Shown one piece after another: positions 28,991 through 37,775 of a stretch of DNA of 64,000 bases. Location of the stretch: positions 310,001 through 374,000 of the forward strand of contig CAVZBT010000002.1 in NCBI GenBank assembly GCA_963773605.1. Direction: 5' to 3'. The number at the start of each line of letters is the position of its first letter. Within the stretch, counting starts at the first letter, position 1. Origin of the DNA: CAVZBT01 sp963773605. Lineage in GTDB: Bacteria > Acidobacteriota > UBA6911. The notes under the pieces are model-generated. The model worked only from the letters and a program-made list of their open reading frames with translations, made no database searches and was not told the origin of the DNA. The translations under genes were made by a program, and so were the position numbers.

Positions 28991-29832
28991 TACCAGGCTA
29001 GTTCGAATTCGTAGTCGTCGGCGCCCGGGTCGCTGTCCTCGATCAGGACGCCCGCAGTGTAAGCGTTCTGCGGCGAAGGCTGCTGAATGACCTGAACCCG
29101 CCCGCGTCCGCGCAGTCTCCTGAGCTGAACGTTGACAGGGGTCCTCGGCAGCGGAGAGGACAAATCGTAGTTGGTGTTTGTGATCGGCGCGGCCTGCAGG
29201 TGGCGGATGTCTACGCGGTTACCACGCAGGTAGATGTAATCCGATCCGTCGACGCGCCCCCGCCATCGCAACACGCCAGACTGAGAACCATAGCCGTCGC
29301 CTCCCCGGTAATCGCCATAGCTGCCGGATCTTCGATCATCGCGATAGTAAGGGTCCGAGCGGGCCAGGTTCCGGCTCCCGGAGTACGGGATGCCATAGAA
29401 CCGGCCCAGGCGGCTGACCTGCAACTCGACGCCATCCCACTGGTCCTGCAACCGGTACATATTCTGGAACCGATCGACCAGCCGGTTGATGTTCTCCGCC
29501 TCCCGGATCAGCTGCTGAGCCCCGACCCGGTAGGTATCGCGGTCGGAGGGATTCACGCGTGCCGAGTAATTCCGGGCGTTCCGGGCAAAGTTGCGCAACG
29601 CAACATATAGATCGTTCCGATCTTCGTTGCGCGGATTACGGTTTCGCACCGCGGTCCAAAGCTGGTCGGCGCGGTCGCTCAGCTCCGTCGCGATTTCGTC
29701 GAGCCGCCCGTTTGACCCGCGGTAATCCCGGTCGCGGTCGCGCCCATTGCGCCAGTCCCGGTCCTGCGCAGCCCCCACGCTGAGCGGCGCGAGCAATGCG
29801 ACGGCCAGTAACAAGAATTTCGCTGATCTCAT
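28990..29832 (-). CDS. Exported Arg/Asp/Tyr-rich protein of unknown function
   Basis: A 280-residue protein with a signal peptide (MRSAKFLLLAVALLAPLSVG, cleaved near GAAQ) and an AGGAGG site 5 bases before ATG 29832. The mature protein opens with an RDRDRDYRGSN-type low-complexity stretch, then a helical region (residues about 45-150) with regular Leu/Asn spacing. A Tyr/Gly/Arg-rich linker follows, and then a short beta-rich C-terminal domain beginning SGVLRWRGRVDGSDYIYLRG. I do not recognise the family. The terminal domain reads like a small ligand- or surface-binding beta fold. It stands alone, convergent with the VWFA gene. The 340 bases upstream (29833-30172) hold no gene. Confidence 0.75.
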   Translation of the reverse strand: MRSAKFLLLAVALLAPLSVGAAQDRDWRNGRDRDRDYRGSNGRLDEIATELSDRADQLWTAVRNRNPRNEDRNDLYVALRNFARNARNYSARVNPSDRDTYRVGAQQLIREAENINRLVDRFQNMYRLQDQWDGVELQVSRLGRFYGIPYSGSRNLARSDPYYRDDRRSGSYGDYRGGDGYGSQSGVLRWRGRVDGSDYIYLRGNRVDIRHLQAAPITNTNYDLSSPLPRTPVNVQLRRLRGRGRVQVIQQPSPQNAYTAGVLIEDSDPGADDYEFELAW

Positions 29833-30027
29833 AAATCCTCCTGCACTCTTTTTCGAGTCCCGACCGCAGATTACGCAAAACATGCTCCAAGCCCCCATTC
29901 AACGCCAAATACGTGTCTTACGCCGGTGAAAGGAATCCAACACGCGTCGCCGACCCGGGCATATTTCCCCGCTCCTGTCAGGGTTGTACGGGGTCCCCCG
30001 GAGTGCACGACTCAACCGGCAACTCGA

Positions 30028-30076
30028 CGCCCATTCCGGCTTCCGGCTTCTATCCTGGCTTCCGGCTTCCCCCGTC
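30028..30076 (+). repeat. GGCTTCC minisatellite
   Basis: Four units of the form TTCCGGCTTC/TCCTGGCTTCC occur in tandem, the inverse of the GAAGCCGGAAGCC units at 8775-8875. They lie in the gap between divergent genes at 29832 and 30173. TATCCT at about 30100 is a possible -10 box for the downstream gene. Confidence 0.5.
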
Positions 30077-30172
30077 CCATGGGCGTTCCTCTTCAGCTCT
30101 GCTATCCTAATCAGTACTTGAGATCGGGTGGCTTACATTCAATTTCGGCTGACGAGTGTCATGGAGGCGGGA

Positions 30173-31369
30173 ATGGTGCGTCTTAGCGGCGGACGGATGA
30201 TGTCGACACCGGAAGACTTCGGCGCGCGCAAGGAGTCGCGGCGCGATTGGCTGCAGCGGATGCTGGCGGCGGCGCTGGTCCTCCCTGCTGCCGCGCGAGT
30301 GCCCCTGTTCGCGGAATCGACCTATGGAAGATCGCGCAGTACGAAGTGGTCGATGCCGGGCCTGTTTCCCGGACGTGTCGTGTCGGTGCACCACCCGGGG
30401 GCCATTGTCGGCGGGCGATACCAGCGCGAACCCGTCACCGCGATGATCCGGCGCGGGATGGCCGAACTGACCGGGGCCCCCGACTGGGTTACGAGCTGGC
30501 GCTCCTTTTTCGAGCCCGGCGAGGTCGTGGGGATCAAGCTGAACCCGGCGAGCGTGCCCTGGGTGATTTCGGCCCCCGAGGTCGTCCAGGAGATCATTGC
30601 GGGCCTCGAGGCGGCTGGTGTGCGCCGCAAGGACATCGTGATTTATGACCGCTACAAAAGCCAGTTCGTACAGGCCGGTTTTGAAAAGTGGGTGCCGGAA
30701 GGGGTGCGGACCTCCTGGGCCACGGATTACGTCGACAACGTGCAACAGCGGATCGACGGCTACGATCCGGATCATTGGATGGACATGCAGCTGACGCTGC
30801 CGGGCTTCGGTTTCGACAACGAGAGAGCGCGTCGCTCGTACGCGGCGCTTTTCATCACACGGGACGTGGACAAGCTCGTCAACCTGGCGCTCCTGAAACA
30901 TCACCAGTCCGCGGGGATCACGTGCGCACTCAAGAACCTCTCGCACGGGCTCGTTAACAACGTCAACCGCAGCCACTCCTCCCCGATGCTGAACGCCTGC
31001 GGCGCCTTCATCCCCACATCGGTCTCCATCCCGGTGATCCGGGACAAAACCGTCCTGCACATCTGCGATGCGGTCCAGGGGCTGTACCACGGCGGGCCTG
31101 TCATGCGGCAGGAAGCCAGGAAATTCATCTGGGAACCCATGCGCGTGTACTTCGCCACCGACCCGGTCGCGATGGACAAGATCGGGTGGGAAGAACTCGA
31201 CCGCAAGCGCGTATCCAGATGGGGATGAAGCCCCTGGCGGAGGCCCAGCAAGGACGAGTTCAGCGACTTCGTACGGATGCAGCCCGAACATGTCGACATC
31301 GCCGGCGCGCTCGGCCTGGGAATCGCCGACCGCAGCAAGATCGACCTCCGCGAATTCCAGCTCTCCTAG
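30173..31369 (+). CDS. Tat-exported DUF362 protein with two nearby indels at the 3' end
   Basis: Start ATG 30173 follows GGAGG at 30163-30167; earlier in-frame codons lack a site. KESRRDWLQRMLAAALVLPAAA near residue 22 is a twin-arginine signal. The DUF362 core is complete (GEVVGIKLNP, LVNLALLKHHQSAGITCALKNL, VRQE-like and DPVAMDKIGWEELDRKR). After 31220 the frame hits TGA (31226-31228), a few codons fit another frame (GMKPLAEA), then the original frame resumes (PSKDEFSDFVRMQPEHVDIAGALGLG) to TAG 31367-31369. Two compensating indels in 31216-31246 would restore a 398-residue chain. Role unknown; exported DUF362 proteins are common in Acidobacteriota and related phyla. Confidence 0.75.
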
Positions 31370-31373
31370 CGGG

Positions 31374-31436
31374 CCGGGGCGGTGCGCGGGCCGCGACGGC
31401 TCGACGCAGCCTGGGATCTTGCTCAACCCGTGGCGG
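31374..31436 (+). repeat. Family B half-copy replacing the 5' part of the next gene
   Basis: GCGGGCCGCGACGGCTCGAC, then GCAGCCTGGGATCTTGCTCA and ACCCGTGG, match the first half of family B. It ends exactly where recognisable coding similarity of the SelA-like fragment begins (about 31430). Confidence 0.65.
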
Positions 31437-32164
31437 TCGCGATGATGATGGCCGTAGACATGTGGGGCAAGAGAGACCACGAGGCCGAATGGAACCGGTG
31501 GATGTCGTGGTTGAACCACATCGCCACGCGCGTGTCGGCCGTCGACGGGGTCAAGACATCGATCGTCCAGCCCGTCGGCCTTTCCAACCGCACCCCGTCG
31601 CTCGTGATCGGGTGGGACCGCACGCGACTCGGCATCCGCGGCTCGACCGTCGCCAGGCTCCTGCTCGAGACCGAACCGCGCATCGCCACCCCAGGAGGGC
31701 GGGAAGCGGAGGGGAGCACGGAAACCAGCATATCGATCACCCCGTACCAGATGTCGCCCGGGGAAGCGAAGGTGGTCGCCGACAGGCTCTACGCGCTGCT
31801 CTCGAACCCGCCGCAACGCGACAGCGACACGGCGGCGGATCCTTCCGTAGACGTCAAGGGACAATGGGACGTGTGCATCGAGTACGCCGCGGGGAACTCG
31901 CACCATACGCTGCACTTGAACCAGCAGGGCAGCCGCATCGAAGGAACCCACCAGGGCGATTTCGTCTCCCGCGACCTCACGGGACGGGTCGAGGGGGATA
32001 CGGTCCGGATGCGCAGCGCATACACCGAAGAGCGTGGCGACAGCCTCGTCTTCAACTTCTCAGGCAGACTCTCCGGCGACGAAATGTCGGGCACGCTCGA
32101 CATGGGCGAGTATCTCCTGGGCAAATGGACGGCGCGCAGACACCGCTACCCCGCGCCTGACTAG
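31430..32164 (+). pseudogene. C-terminal remnant of SelA-like PLP enzyme plus lipocalin-like domain
   Basis: The open frame enters from the family B repeat. From VAVAMMMAVDMWGKRDHEAEW on, it resembles the small domain of SelA/class-V-like PLP enzymes (WMSWLNHIATRVSAVDGV, LLLETEPRIATPGG). A C-terminal ~90-residue beta domain follows (VKGQWDVCIEYAAGN to GEYLLGKWTARRH), similar in style to the exported protein at 42306-42680. The whole N-terminal PLP domain, including the Schiff-base lysine, is missing and no start codon with a ribosome site is visible. It therefore appears to be a truncated gene whose 5' part was removed or replaced next to a repeat. Confidence 0.65.
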
Positions 32165-32165
32165 A

Positions 32166-32337
32166 ATTGCGGAGCGCGGCGGCTCGACGCCGCTTTGCGG
32201 GCGGCGCCTGGCCGCCGCCCGTTCCGTCCGTATCCTCGGTGTCTTCCGTCCGGTGTCTTACGTCGAAAATACCTGGCGCTGTGTCCTATGCCGTGATTCC
32301 GGCGGTAAAGGGCAGCGTCGAGCCGCCGCACTTCATG
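32166..32337. repeat. Interspersed palindromic repeat, family A copy 2
   Basis: GGAGCGCGGCGGCTCGACGC, a GGCGGCGCCTGGCCGCCGCC hairpin, a ~90-base spacer with GCGCTGTGTCCTATGCCGTG, and the inverted end GCGTCGAGCCGCCGCACTTC. Order and spacer match copy 1 at 20170. It separates the SelA-like remnant from the ilvC promoter. Confidence 0.75.
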
Positions 32338-32373
32338 CGGGGATCATGCTGAAATAATCTGATATGCTGCGTA

Positions 32374-32402
32374 TTGTGAGCATGCCTGCCTCGCGGTACA
32401 AT
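32374..32402 (+). promoter_or_regulatory. Sigma-70-type promoter of ilvC
   Basis: TTGTGA (32374-32379), a 17-base spacer and TACAAT (32397-32402) form a good -35/-10 pair. ATG lies at 32428, giving a short leader of about 20 bases with CAGGAG as ribosome site. No leader peptide or attenuator is visible, and family A repeat DNA lies immediately upstream. Confidence 0.65.
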
Positions 32403-32427
32403 GCCACATTTTGCACAGGAGCTTGAC

Positions 32428-33483
32428 ATGGCAAAGATTGATTTCGGAGGACTCCTCGAGGACGTGGTCACTCGGGAAGAGTTCCCGCTCGAGAAGGCGC
32501 GTCAGGTGTTGAAGGACGAAGTGGTCGCCGTCCTCGGTTATGGCGTCCAGGGTCCGGCCCAGGCCCTCAACATGAAAGACAACGGCATCAACGTCATCGT
32601 CGGGCAGTGGGAGGGCGACAAGGTAGCGTGGGAGCGCGCCCTGAAAGACGGGTGGGAACCCGGCAAGACCCTGTTTTCCCTCGAGGAGGCCGCCCGCAGG
32701 GGCACGATCATCCAATACCTGGTTTCCGACGCCGCCCAGATGATGACGTGGCCCCGGATCAAGCCCTGCCTCAAAGACGGGGATGCCCTTTACTTCTCGC
32801 ACGGGTTCTCGGTCGTGTACTCCGACCAGACCGGTGTCGCGGCGCCGGACTTCGTCGACGTTATCATGGTGGCGCCGAAGGGCTCGGGCCGGAGCGTCCG
32901 CGCCAACTTTCTCGCCGGCAGCGGCATCAACAGCAGCTATGCGGTGCACCAGGACCACACCGGGCGCGCCCTGGAGCGGACCCTGGCGGTCGGCATTGCG
33001 GTCGGATCGGGTTATCTGTTCGCAACCACGTTCCGGCAGGAAGTCTACAGCGACCTCACCGGCGAACGCGGCGTCCTGATGGGCGCCCTGGCCGGCATCA
33101 TGGAGGCGCAGTACAACATTCTGCGCAAGAACGGGCACAGCCCCAGCGAGGCGTTTAACGAGACCGTCGAGGAACTCACCCAGAGCCTGATCCGTCTGGT
33201 CGATCAGAACGGGATGGACTGGATGTATGAAAACTGCAGTGCCACGGCCAGGCGCGGCGCCCTCGATTGGCGTCACGAGTTTCGTGGTGCCGTCGAACCC
33301 GTCTTCGATCGGTTGTACCGCAGCGTGGTTGCCGGCGAGGAAACGCGACGGGTGCTCGACAGCAACAGCGCTCCCGACTACAAAGAGAAACTCGACGCCG
33401 AACTCCGCGAGATGCGCGAGTCGGAGATGTGGCGCGCCGGGGCGGCCGTCCGCGCCCTGCGTCCCGACCAGTGGAGGAAGTAA
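32428..33483 (+). CDS. ilvC: Ketol-acid reductoisomerase
   Basis: A 351-residue KARI catalysing the NADPH/Mg2+-dependent isomeroreduction of acetolactate or acetohydroxybutyrate in branched-chain amino acid synthesis. The Rossmann motif is VAVLGYGVQGPAQALNMKDNG, then SHGF and VDVIMVAPKGSGRSVR. The C-terminal knotted domain has ETVEELTQSLIRLVDQNGMDWMYENCSATARRGALDW, where acidic residues bind the two Mg ions. Sequence style is closer to the Bacteroidetes/fungal-like KARI branch than to E. coli. ATG 32428 (MAKIDFGG) has CAGGAG six bases upstream; ATG 32401 overlaps the -10 box and was rejected. It stands alone, with no other ilv or leu genes beside it. Confidence 0.95.
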   Translation: MAKIDFGGLLEDVVTREEFPLEKARQVLKDEVVAVLGYGVQGPAQALNMKDNGINVIVGQWEGDKVAWERALKDGWEPGKTLFSLEEAARRGTIIQYLVSDAAQMMTWPRIKPCLKDGDALYFSHGFSVVYSDQTGVAAPDFVDVIMVAPKGSGRSVRANFLAGSGINSSYAVHQDHTGRALERTLAVGIAVGSGYLFATTFRQEVYSDLTGERGVLMGALAGIMEAQYNILRKNGHSPSEAFNETVEELTQSLIRLVDQNGMDWMYENCSATARRGALDWRHEFRGAVEPVFDRLYRSVVAGEETRRVLDSNSAPDYKEKLDAELREMRESEMWRAGAAVRALRPDQWRK

Positions 33484-33506
33484 GCTGATTTCCGGTGAGG
33501 CCGGCC

Positions 33507-34145
33507 ATGCGGTCAACGCGTAGACACGCTCTGGTGGTGGCGCTTGCGGTACTTTCGGCGGCGGCGTGTCTCGTGGCCGCCGAACGGCCTCAGCTCTTTT
33601 TCAGGGAAGACTGGAGGGAAACGCCGGCAGAACTCCCCGTCAGCCAGGAGCACGTCTCCAATCCGAGTCTACTGCTTCAGCTCTACGGCCCGGGCATGCA
33701 CGGGATCAAAAAGAGCAACCATCCCCCGATCCCGAACGACCCCTACTACATCTGGTCGGGGGCCTGCCCCGGCAATTGGGCGGTCACCCTGAAGCACCGC
33801 AATAACGACGTCGACCTGCGCGGACCGGCTTCAATCCGCTGGCGCGCGAAGCAGGCCGGTTTCCGCCAGCTGCGCATCATCCTGAAAGCCGCCGACGGCA
33901 CATGGCTGGTGAGCGACCTCTTCGACGGCGCCGCGGACGACTGGCGCGTGCGCGAGTTCGACATCCCCGCGATACACTGGCGCACCCTCGATATCAGCCG
34001 GGTGGCGGAAGGCAAACCTGCGGCGGCCCCGGATTTGAGCCGCATCCAGGAAATCGGGTTCACCGACCTGATGCCCGGCGGCCTGAGCGACGCCTGCTCA
34101 CGCCTGGACTGGATCGAAGTCTACGGCACCCCGGTACCCAGATAA
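33507..34145 (+). CDS. Exported protein of unknown function
   Basis: A 212-residue protein. The start ATG 33507 is preceded by GGTGAGG, and the N-terminus (RSTRRHALVVALAVLSAAACLVA) is a signal peptide or lipoprotein-like leader. The mature part is beta-rich: FFREDWRETPAE, PYYIWSGACPGNWAVTLKHRNNDVDL, GPASIRWRAKQAGFRQLRIILKAADGTWLVSD and a final FTDLMPGGLSDACSRLDWIEVYG. This layout suggests a galactose-binding-like or CBM-type jelly roll. It follows ilvC by 23 bases but is probably unrelated metabolically. No specific family name can be given. Confidence 0.75.
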   Translation: MRSTRRHALVVALAVLSAAACLVAAERPQLFFREDWRETPAELPVSQEHVSNPSLLLQLYGPGMHGIKKSNHPPIPNDPYYIWSGACPGNWAVTLKHRNNDVDLRGPASIRWRAKQAGFRQLRIILKAADGTWLVSDLFDGAADDWRVREFDIPAIHWRTLDISRVAEGKPAAAPDLSRIQEIGFTDLMPGGLSDACSRLDWIEVYGTPVPR

Positions 34146-34313
34146 GTGCACCGGGGTCAGGCCTTGACCCCCGTTTCACCCACAATTGGGGTATATCACA
34201 CAACAAAATCGGAGTTGACATTTTCGCTCCGACAGCCCCATATTCTGACCGGTCCAAGCCACACACCCCCCTTGGTTTACACCCTCAGATCCCCGGTTTT
34301 TTTGTGCTGCTTC

Positions 34314-34330
34314 TGGCATGTAAATTGCAC
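34314..34330 (+). promoter_or_regulatory. Sigma-54 (-24/-12) promoter of the hox operon
   Basis: TGGCATGTAAATTGCAC matches the RpoN consensus TGGCAC-N5-TTGCA, with the invariant GG and GC dinucleotides spaced as required. It ends 39 bases before the hoxE ATG (34370), which has a GAGGAGG ribosome site. Transcription would start near 34342. The 225-base gap upstream has space for an enhancer-binding protein; an inverted repeat GGGGTCAGGCCTTGACCCC lies at about 34152-34170. A sigma-54 promoter implies activation by an NtrC-type regulator, which is not encoded in the window. Confidence 0.8.
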
Positions 34331-34369
34331 ATTAGATTCTCTTCTATTGTCAGGCTGAGGAGGTATGAC

Positions 34370-34870
34370 ATGCCGCTGGCTCTGAAGAAGCCATCGCCGC
34401 CGTCCGCGGACAAGCGCTGGAAGATCGTCGATGCCACGATGCGCCGCCACGGGCACGCACCGGACGCGTTGATCGAGACGCTGCACACGGTCCAGGAGTG
34501 TTTCGGGTACCTGGACAAGGCCGCCCTCCGTTATGTTGCGGCGTCCCTGCGGGTGGCTTTGAGCCAGGTGTACGGCGCCGCCACCTTCTATCACTTTTTC
34601 ACCCTGAAGCCGCCCGGGCGGCACACGTGCGTGGTGTGCACCGGGACGGCCTGTTACATCAAGGGCGCGTCCGGACTCATCACCGAACTGGAGAGTGCGT
34701 TCAAGGTGAAGGCGGGCGAGACCACCGCCGACGGCAGCCTGTCGCTGATCACGGCACGGTGCCTGGGTTCGTGCAGCCTTGCCCCGGCGGCGGTGTTTGA
34801 CAACGAAGTGGTCGGGAAAGTATCACCGCAACAAATGGTGCAAAAGGCCCGGGAGGTGGCGCAGCGATGA
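34370..34870 (+). CDS. hoxE: HoxE: NuoE-like [2Fe-2S] subunit of bidirectional hydrogenase
   Basis: A 166-residue thioredoxin-fold ferredoxin subunit homologous to NuoE. The cluster ligands are visible in VCTGTACYIKGA and ARCLGSCSLAPA. The N-terminal half has the usual helical NuoE pattern (LIETLHTVQECFGYLDKAALRYVAASL, VYGAATFYHFF). It passes electrons within the diaphorase part of group 3d [NiFe] hydrogenase. ATG 34370 follows GAGGAGG by six bases; ATG 34365 is out of frame. The stop overlaps the hoxF start (ATGA at 34867). Confidence 0.9.
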   Translation: MPLALKKPSPPSADKRWKIVDATMRRHGHAPDALIETLHTVQECFGYLDKAALRYVAASLRVALSQVYGAATFYHFFTLKPPGRHTCVVCTGTACYIKGASGLITELESAFKVKAGETTADGSLSLITARCLGSCSLAPAAVFDNEVVGKVSPQQMVQKAREVAQR

Positions 34871-36520
34871 CGCCAGAAGAACTCAACGAAATCGCCGAGA
34901 CGGAGCGCGAAAAGCAGCAGCAGTACACACATCGACTGCATGTCTGCACGGCGGCCGGGTGCCTTTCCTCGCAAAGCGGCCGGGTGCTCGAAGCGCTCAA
35001 GAAGGAAGTCGGCGACCGCGGCCTGGAGAAGACCTGCCAGGTCAAGGGCGTCGGTTGCATGGGGCTCTGCTCGGCCGGGCCGCTGGTGGCCGTCGAACCG
35101 GAAGGGATGCTGAACCAGGGCGTTGTGCCCGAGGACGCGGCCGAAATCCTGACGCACGCCATCGAGGGAAACCCGGTGCCGCGCCTGGCCTGCCCGACTT
35201 CGGCGCCGTTCTTCCAGCGGCAGGTCAAGATCGTGCTGGAGAACTCCGGCAGGATCGACCCGGAGCGCATCGAGGACTACATCGCCGCGGAAGGTTACTC
35301 GGCGCTCATCGACGTGCTGACGTCTTTCACGCCGAAAGAGGTTCTCGAGCAGGTGCTCGGCAGCGGACTGCGCGGCCGCGGCGGCGCCGGCTACCCGACC
35401 GGTACAAAGTGGAGCACCGTCGCGAAAGCGGAGGCGGAGCGCAAGTACGTCATCTGCAATGCGGACGAAGGCGATCCGGGAGCCTTCATGGACCGGAGCG
35501 TGCTGGAAAGCGACCCGCACCGGGTGCTCGAAGGGATGGCGATTGCCGCGTTCGCCGTCGGCGCAAGCTACGGCTATATCTACGTGAGGGCCGAATACCC
35601 GCTGGCAGTCAAGAACCTGAAGACGGCCATCAAACAGGCGGAGCGGATGGGGCTGCTGGGCAACGCCATCTGCGGGACCAAGTTCAGCTTCCACGTCGAC
35701 ATCCGGCTGGGCGCCGGCGCTTTCGTGTGCGGCGAGGAAACGGCGCTGATGGCCTCGATTGAAGGGAAGCGGGGCTCGCCGCGCCCCCGCCCGCCCTATC
35801 CCGCGGAAGACGGGTTGTGGGGCTTCCCCACCCTGATCAACAACGTCGAAACGTTCTCGAACGTCCCGACCATCATGCGCAAGGGGGCGGCCTGGTTTCG
35901 GAAGATCGGCACGCCCGGAGAGCGCCGGGACCAAGGTGTTTGCGCTGGCCGGCAAGGTCCGGAACACCGGGCTGATCGAGGTGCCAATGGGGATCACACT
36001 GCGCGACATCATCTTTGAGATCGGCGGCGGCATCCCGAACGGCGGGCAGTTCAAAGCCGTGCAGACGGGCGGCCCTTCGGGCGGCTGCATCCCGGAAGAG
36101 TGCCTGGACGTGCCGGTCGACTATGAATCGCTCGCGAAGGTCGGCTCCATCATGGGCTCGGGCGGCATGATCGTCATGGACTCGGACTCGTGCATGGTGG
36201 ATGTCGCCAAGTACTTCATGGAGTTCTGCAAGTCGGAATCGTGCGGCAAATGCGTGCCGTGCCGCGTGGGCACGGCCCACCTTTACGAAATGCTGCAGCA
36301 CATCAGCCGCGGGACCGCGACAAACCTCGAACTGGCGCTGCTCGAGGAACTGTGCGACCTGGTCAGGAAAACCAGCCTGTGCGGACTGGGCCAGACGGCG
36401 CCGAACCCCGTGCTCAGCACGCTGCGCTACTTCCGGCATGAATACGCGTCCCATATCGACGACAAGCATTGCCCGGCCGGCACCTGCCGCATCGAAACCG
36501 CCAAGGAGGTACTGCTTTGA
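34867..36520 (+). CDS. hoxF: HoxF: NAD- and FMN-binding diaphorase subunit, one surplus base in sequence
   Basis: Corrected length 550 residues, NuoF-like. It has an N-terminal thioredoxin-like [2Fe-2S] domain (HVCTAAGCLSS, VGCMGLCSAGP), an NAD/FMN-binding core (GLRGRGGAGYPTGTKW, CNADEGDPGAF, GAFVCGEETAL) and a C-terminal [4Fe-4S] site (ESCGKCVPCRVGT with the fourth Cys in KTSLCGLG). The frame breaks at CCC 35914-35916; with CC the sequence reads GTPESAGTKVFALAGKVRNTG. The region length is 3n+1. Conservation on both sides argues against long-standing decay. It oxidises or reduces NAD(H) and exchanges electrons with HoxE and HoxU. Confidence 0.85.
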
Positions 36521-37236
36521 CAACCCCGGTTCGCGTCAAAACACTGCAGATCGGCGGCGTGGTCGTCGGCGCGCGCGAGGACCAGACCATCCTGGAAGTC
36601 GCGCGTGAAAATGGGATCTGGATCCCGACACTGTGCTGGCTCGAGGGGCTGTCCAACGTCGGCGCCTGCCGGTTGTGCATGGTCGAGATCAAGGGGTCGC
36701 CGCGTCTGTTTCCCGCCTGCGTTGCCCGTATCGAAGAGGGGATGGAGGTGACGATCGAGTCCGAACGGCTGGCGAAGTACCGCCGGATGATTCTGGAGCT
36801 GATCTTCTCGGAACGCAACCACGTCTGCTCCGTTTGCGTATCCAACGGGCACTGCGACCTGCAGAGCCTCGCGCAGGCTCTCGGGATGGATCACGTGCGC
36901 TACCCGTTCATCTATCCCGGCCTCAGCGTCGACGCCTCGCACGAACGATTCGTGGCGGACCACAACCGCTGCGTGTTGTGCTCGCGTTGCGTCCGCGTGT
37001 GCATCGAGATCGAGGGCGCGCACACCTGGGACATCATGGGGCGCGGCATCGACGCGACGGTGATCAGCGACCTGAAGCAGCCCTGGGGCGAATCCGAGAC
37101 GTGCACCGGCTGCGGCAAGTGCGTCCAGGTCTGCCCGACGGGCGCATTGGTCGAGAAAGGGAAATCGGTGGCCGAAATGTCCAAACAGCGCCGGTTCCTC
37201 CCGTACCTGACGGCGATGAGGGAGGGACGGCGGTGA
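36517..37236 (+). CDS. hoxU: HoxU: iron-sulfur electron-transfer subunit of the hydrogenase
   Basis: A 239-residue protein like the N-terminal part of NuoG. The [2Fe-2S] plant-ferredoxin-type domain has LCWLEGLSNVGACRLCMVEI and FPACVA. A His/Cys-ligated cluster region follows (FSERNHVCSVCVSNGHCDLQ), then two [4Fe-4S] motifs, NRCVLCSRCVRVC and ETCTGCGKCVQVCPTG. TTG 36517 overlaps the hoxF TGA (TTGA) and gives MTTPVRVKTLQIGG; the earlier open codons lie in hoxF. GTGA at 37233 overlaps hoxY. The frame is intact. Confidence 0.92.
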   Translation: MTTPVRVKTLQIGGVVVGAREDQTILEVARENGIWIPTLCWLEGLSNVGACRLCMVEIKGSPRLFPACVARIEEGMEVTIESERLAKYRRMILELIFSERNHVCSVCVSNGHCDLQSLAQALGMDHVRYPFIYPGLSVDASHERFVADHNRCVLCSRCVRVCIEIEGAHTWDIMGRGIDATVISDLKQPWGESETCTGCGKCVQVCPTGALVEKGKSVAEMSKQRRFLPYLTAMREGRR

Positions 37237-37764
37237 GCAAAGCACGCGTGGCAACAGTCTGGCTGGACGGCTGCTCGGGATGTCACATGTCGATTCTGGA
37301 CATGGACGAGCGGCTGATCGACATCGCCGCGAAAGCGGAGGTGGTGTTCAGCCCGTTTGTCGACGCCCGGGAGTTATCCGGAGAACGTCGATGTCGCCCT
37401 GGTCGAGGGGGCGGTCAGCAGCGAGGAAGATCTGGACAAGATCCGGATGATCCGCGACCGGACCAGGATTCTCGTCGCCCTGGGCGATTGTGCGATCAAC
37501 GGCAACGTGCCGGCGATGCGCAACCCGTTCGGGATCGACAACGTGTTCGCGCGCGCGTACCTGGAAGAGCCCAACCTGCAGCCGCAGGTGCCCCACGAGG
37601 TCGTGCCGAAGCTGCTCCCCGTGGTCCGTCCCATTCACGAGTTCGTCACCGTGGATTTGTTCGTTCCCGGGTGCCCGCCCTCGGCCGACACCATCTATCA
37701 CGTGCTCGCGGAACTCGCCGAAGGGCGGATGCCCGACCTCGCGGACCGAATCAAGTTCGGTTAA
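37233..37764 (+). CDS. hoxY: HoxY: small [NiFe]-hydrogenase subunit, one surplus base in sequence
   Basis: Corrected length 176 residues. The proximal [4Fe-4S] cluster ligands appear in WLDGCSGCHMSILDMDE, then GDCAINGNVPAMRNP and FVPGCPPSADTIYHVL, typical of the short small subunits of group 3d hydrogenases that lack medial and distal clusters. The frame breaks at TT 37374-37375: with one T the sequence reads FVDAREYPENVDVALVEGAV. GTG 37233 overlaps hoxU. The subunit takes electrons from the Ni-Fe site to the diaphorase. Confidence 0.86.
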
Positions 37765-37775
37765 TAAGGAAGGAT

